DNA from: Campylobacterota bacterium
GTDB taxonomy: Bacteria; Campylobacterota; Campylobacteria; Campylobacterales; JAADDG01
Reading direction: 5' to 3'
DNA length: 5,992 nucleotides
Assembly (NCBI GenBank): GCA_013154075.1
Contig: JAADDG010000156.1
Span: forward strand, 1 to 5,992
Shown here: in pieces, positions 5,252 through 5,992 of the stretch
How the letters are laid out: the number at the start of each line of letters is the position of its first letter
Numbering within the stretch: position 1 is the first letter of the stretch
Notes under the pieces: generated by a model
What the model was told of the DNA's origin: nothing
Databases searched by the model: none
What the model saw: only the letters and a program-made list of their open reading frames with translations
Position numbers and translations under genes: made by a program

Positions 5252-5955
5252 TAAGAATAGAGGCCGATACTTTAGAGGAAGCCTATTCGAAAGCGGCTCA
5301 AAGCTTGGAGTGTTCCGTAACCGAGCTTGAAATAAAAGTTATTCAGCACCCTTCGAAAGGCCTTTTGGGCCTTTTTAAGAAAAAAGCCATTATTACGGCC
5401 GTTTTAAAGAGTGAAAACAGACCTCTTGAGTTTGCCAAAAAGAAGATAAAAGAAAACAGATTCGAGCAAAAAAGCAAAGAGGAGATGGAAAAGGCGGCTA
5501 AAGATATAGAGGAGAAACTTAAGAATCTAATGAAACTAAGTTGCTTTGAGATAGATAGCATAAAGGTATCTCCCGAAGATGAAATAAATAGCGTTTTGAT
5601 CGAAATCAACGGGAAAGACGCCGCTTTGCTTATAGGCAAAGAGGGGTATAGATACAAGGCCTTTTCCTATATGATATATAATTGGATCAATCTAAAATAT
5701 CAACTTAATATCAGACTTGAGATCGCCGAATTTTTGAAAAATCAAGAAGAGATGATAGATAGATATTTGGCTCCCGTAAAAGAGAGGGTAAGGCAATACG
5801 GAAGAGGTCAAACCAAGCCTTTGGACGGAGTTTTGATAAAGATTGCCCTTGAGAATTTGAGAGAAGAGTTCAAAGATAAGTATGTGAGTATAAAAACTAA
5901 TAGAGAAGGGCAAAAATATATTATTATCAATGATTTTATAAGGCGGGAAAAATAG
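5248..5955 (+). CDS. jag: Jag/KhpB-like RNA-binding protein (Jag-N, KH, R3H-like)
   Basis: Predicted cytosolic RNA-binding protein of the Jag (KhpB, EloR) family, commonly encoded next to yidC. Residues 1-52 form the Jag-N domain (IEADTLEEAYSKAAQSLEC ... KGLLGLFKKKAII). Residues 53-90 are a highly charged helical linker. A KH domain follows (about 91-165) with its GxxG loop as GKEG at 130-133. The last domain (about 170-232) has the R3H position but lacks the RxxxH residues: DGVLIKIAL occupies the place of the usual ERRxxHxAL. The 235-residue length is typical. The ATG at 5248 overlaps the yidC stop (ATGA), with AAAAGG 7 bases upstream. The TAG stop at 5953 overlaps the putative mnmE start. 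In Gram-positive bacteria relatives affect cell elongation and division through RNA binding. Its role here is unknown. Confidence 0.92.
   Translation: MIRIEADTLEEAYSKAAQSLECSVTELEIKVIQHPSKGLLGLFKKKAIITAVLKSENRPLEFAKKKIKENRFEQKSKEEMEKAAKDIEEKLKNLMKLSCFEIDSIKVSPEDEINSVLIEINGKDAALLIGKEGYRYKAFSYMIYNWINLKYQLNIRLEIAEFLKNQEEMIDRYLAPVKERVRQYGRGQTKPLDGVLIKIALENLREEFKDKYVSIKTNREGQKYIIINDFIRREK
5940..5946 (+). promoter_or_regulatory. Ribosome binding site for mnmE
   Basis: AAGGCGG lies inside the end of jag. Counting from AAGG there are 8 bases to the ATA at 5952. Its good match and spacing support initiation at 5952 although the codon there is not a standard start. Confidence 0.55.
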
Positions 5956-5992
5956 AAACCATATCCGCTATAGCTACCGCTCACGGTATCGG
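5952..5992 (+). CDS. mnmE: tRNA modification GTPase MnmE (TrmE), first 13 codons, apparent ATA start
   Basis: MnmE works with MnmG to modify uridine 34 of certain tRNAs; its N-terminal domain binds a folate one-carbon donor. Only the extreme N-terminus is visible: ETISAIATAHGI, followed by the first two bases of a likely Gly codon. This matches the family opening, as in the B. subtilis pattern MDTIAAIST. In this frame a stop at 5931-5933 precedes the codons, and no ATG, GTG or TTG occurs before the conserved residues. The codon that aligns with the initiator Met is ATA at 5952-5954. It overlaps the jag stop as ATAG and sits at correct spacing from AAGGCGG. Either an AUA start is used or the base at 5954 is wrong. 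The position after yidC and jag is conserved for mnmE, which supports the identification despite its shortness. Confidence 0.82.
   Translation, partial: METISAIATAHGI

Noticed and set aside
1..5992. Search for a mobile element, CRISPR array, defence or toxin-antitoxin module.
   Set aside because: All coding space is taken by recognised core genes, with no direct repeats, transposase, integrase or unusual composition.

Overview
This is ordinary, densely packed core-genome DNA from a bacterium that is most likely in the Campylobacterota (Epsilonproteobacteria). The evidence is AT-rich sequence with heavy use of AGA and ATA codons, FlgA, UbiX, CoaD, Tmk and YidD proteins of epsilonproteobacterial style, and two gene strings (flgA-ubiX-coaD-tmk-hisS and rpmH-rnpA-yidD-yidC-jag-mnmE) that I recall as conserved blocks in this phylum. 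I cannot name the genus.

The window consists of two divergent operons separated by a 154-bp promoter region (2685-2838). The leftward operon starts with tRNA-Gly(GCC) and continues through flgA (P-ring chaperone), ubiX (flavin prenyltransferase), coaD (CoA synthesis), tmk (dTMP kinase) and hisS (histidyl-tRNA synthetase, cut by the left edge). Its protein genes all overlap by 1 to 8 bases, so they are probably translationally coupled. The rightward operon is rpmH (ribosomal protein L34, only 44 codons), rnpA (RNase P protein), yidD, yidC (membrane insertase), jag/khpB (RNA-binding protein) and the first codons of mnmE (tRNA U34 modification GTPase, cut by the right edge).

The rightward operon joins translation, tRNA maturation and membrane protein insertion: L34 and RNase P protein, then YidD and YidC, then an RNA-binding protein and MnmE. 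The leftward operon mixes unrelated housekeeping functions.

I found no mobile element, CRISPR array, toxin-antitoxin pair or new system. The point most worth checking is the start of mnmE. Its conserved N-terminus is intact and preceded by a good ribosome binding site, but the codon where the start should be is ATA, and no ATG, GTG or TTG lies in that frame. Smaller points are a TTG start for rnpA inside a possible hairpin, a GTG start for yidC, a substitution in the RnpA RNR motif, a degenerate R3H domain in Jag, a perfect 14-bp palindrome in the divergent promoter region, and a tRNA serving as the leader of a protein operon. No stretch over 300 bases lacks a gene.
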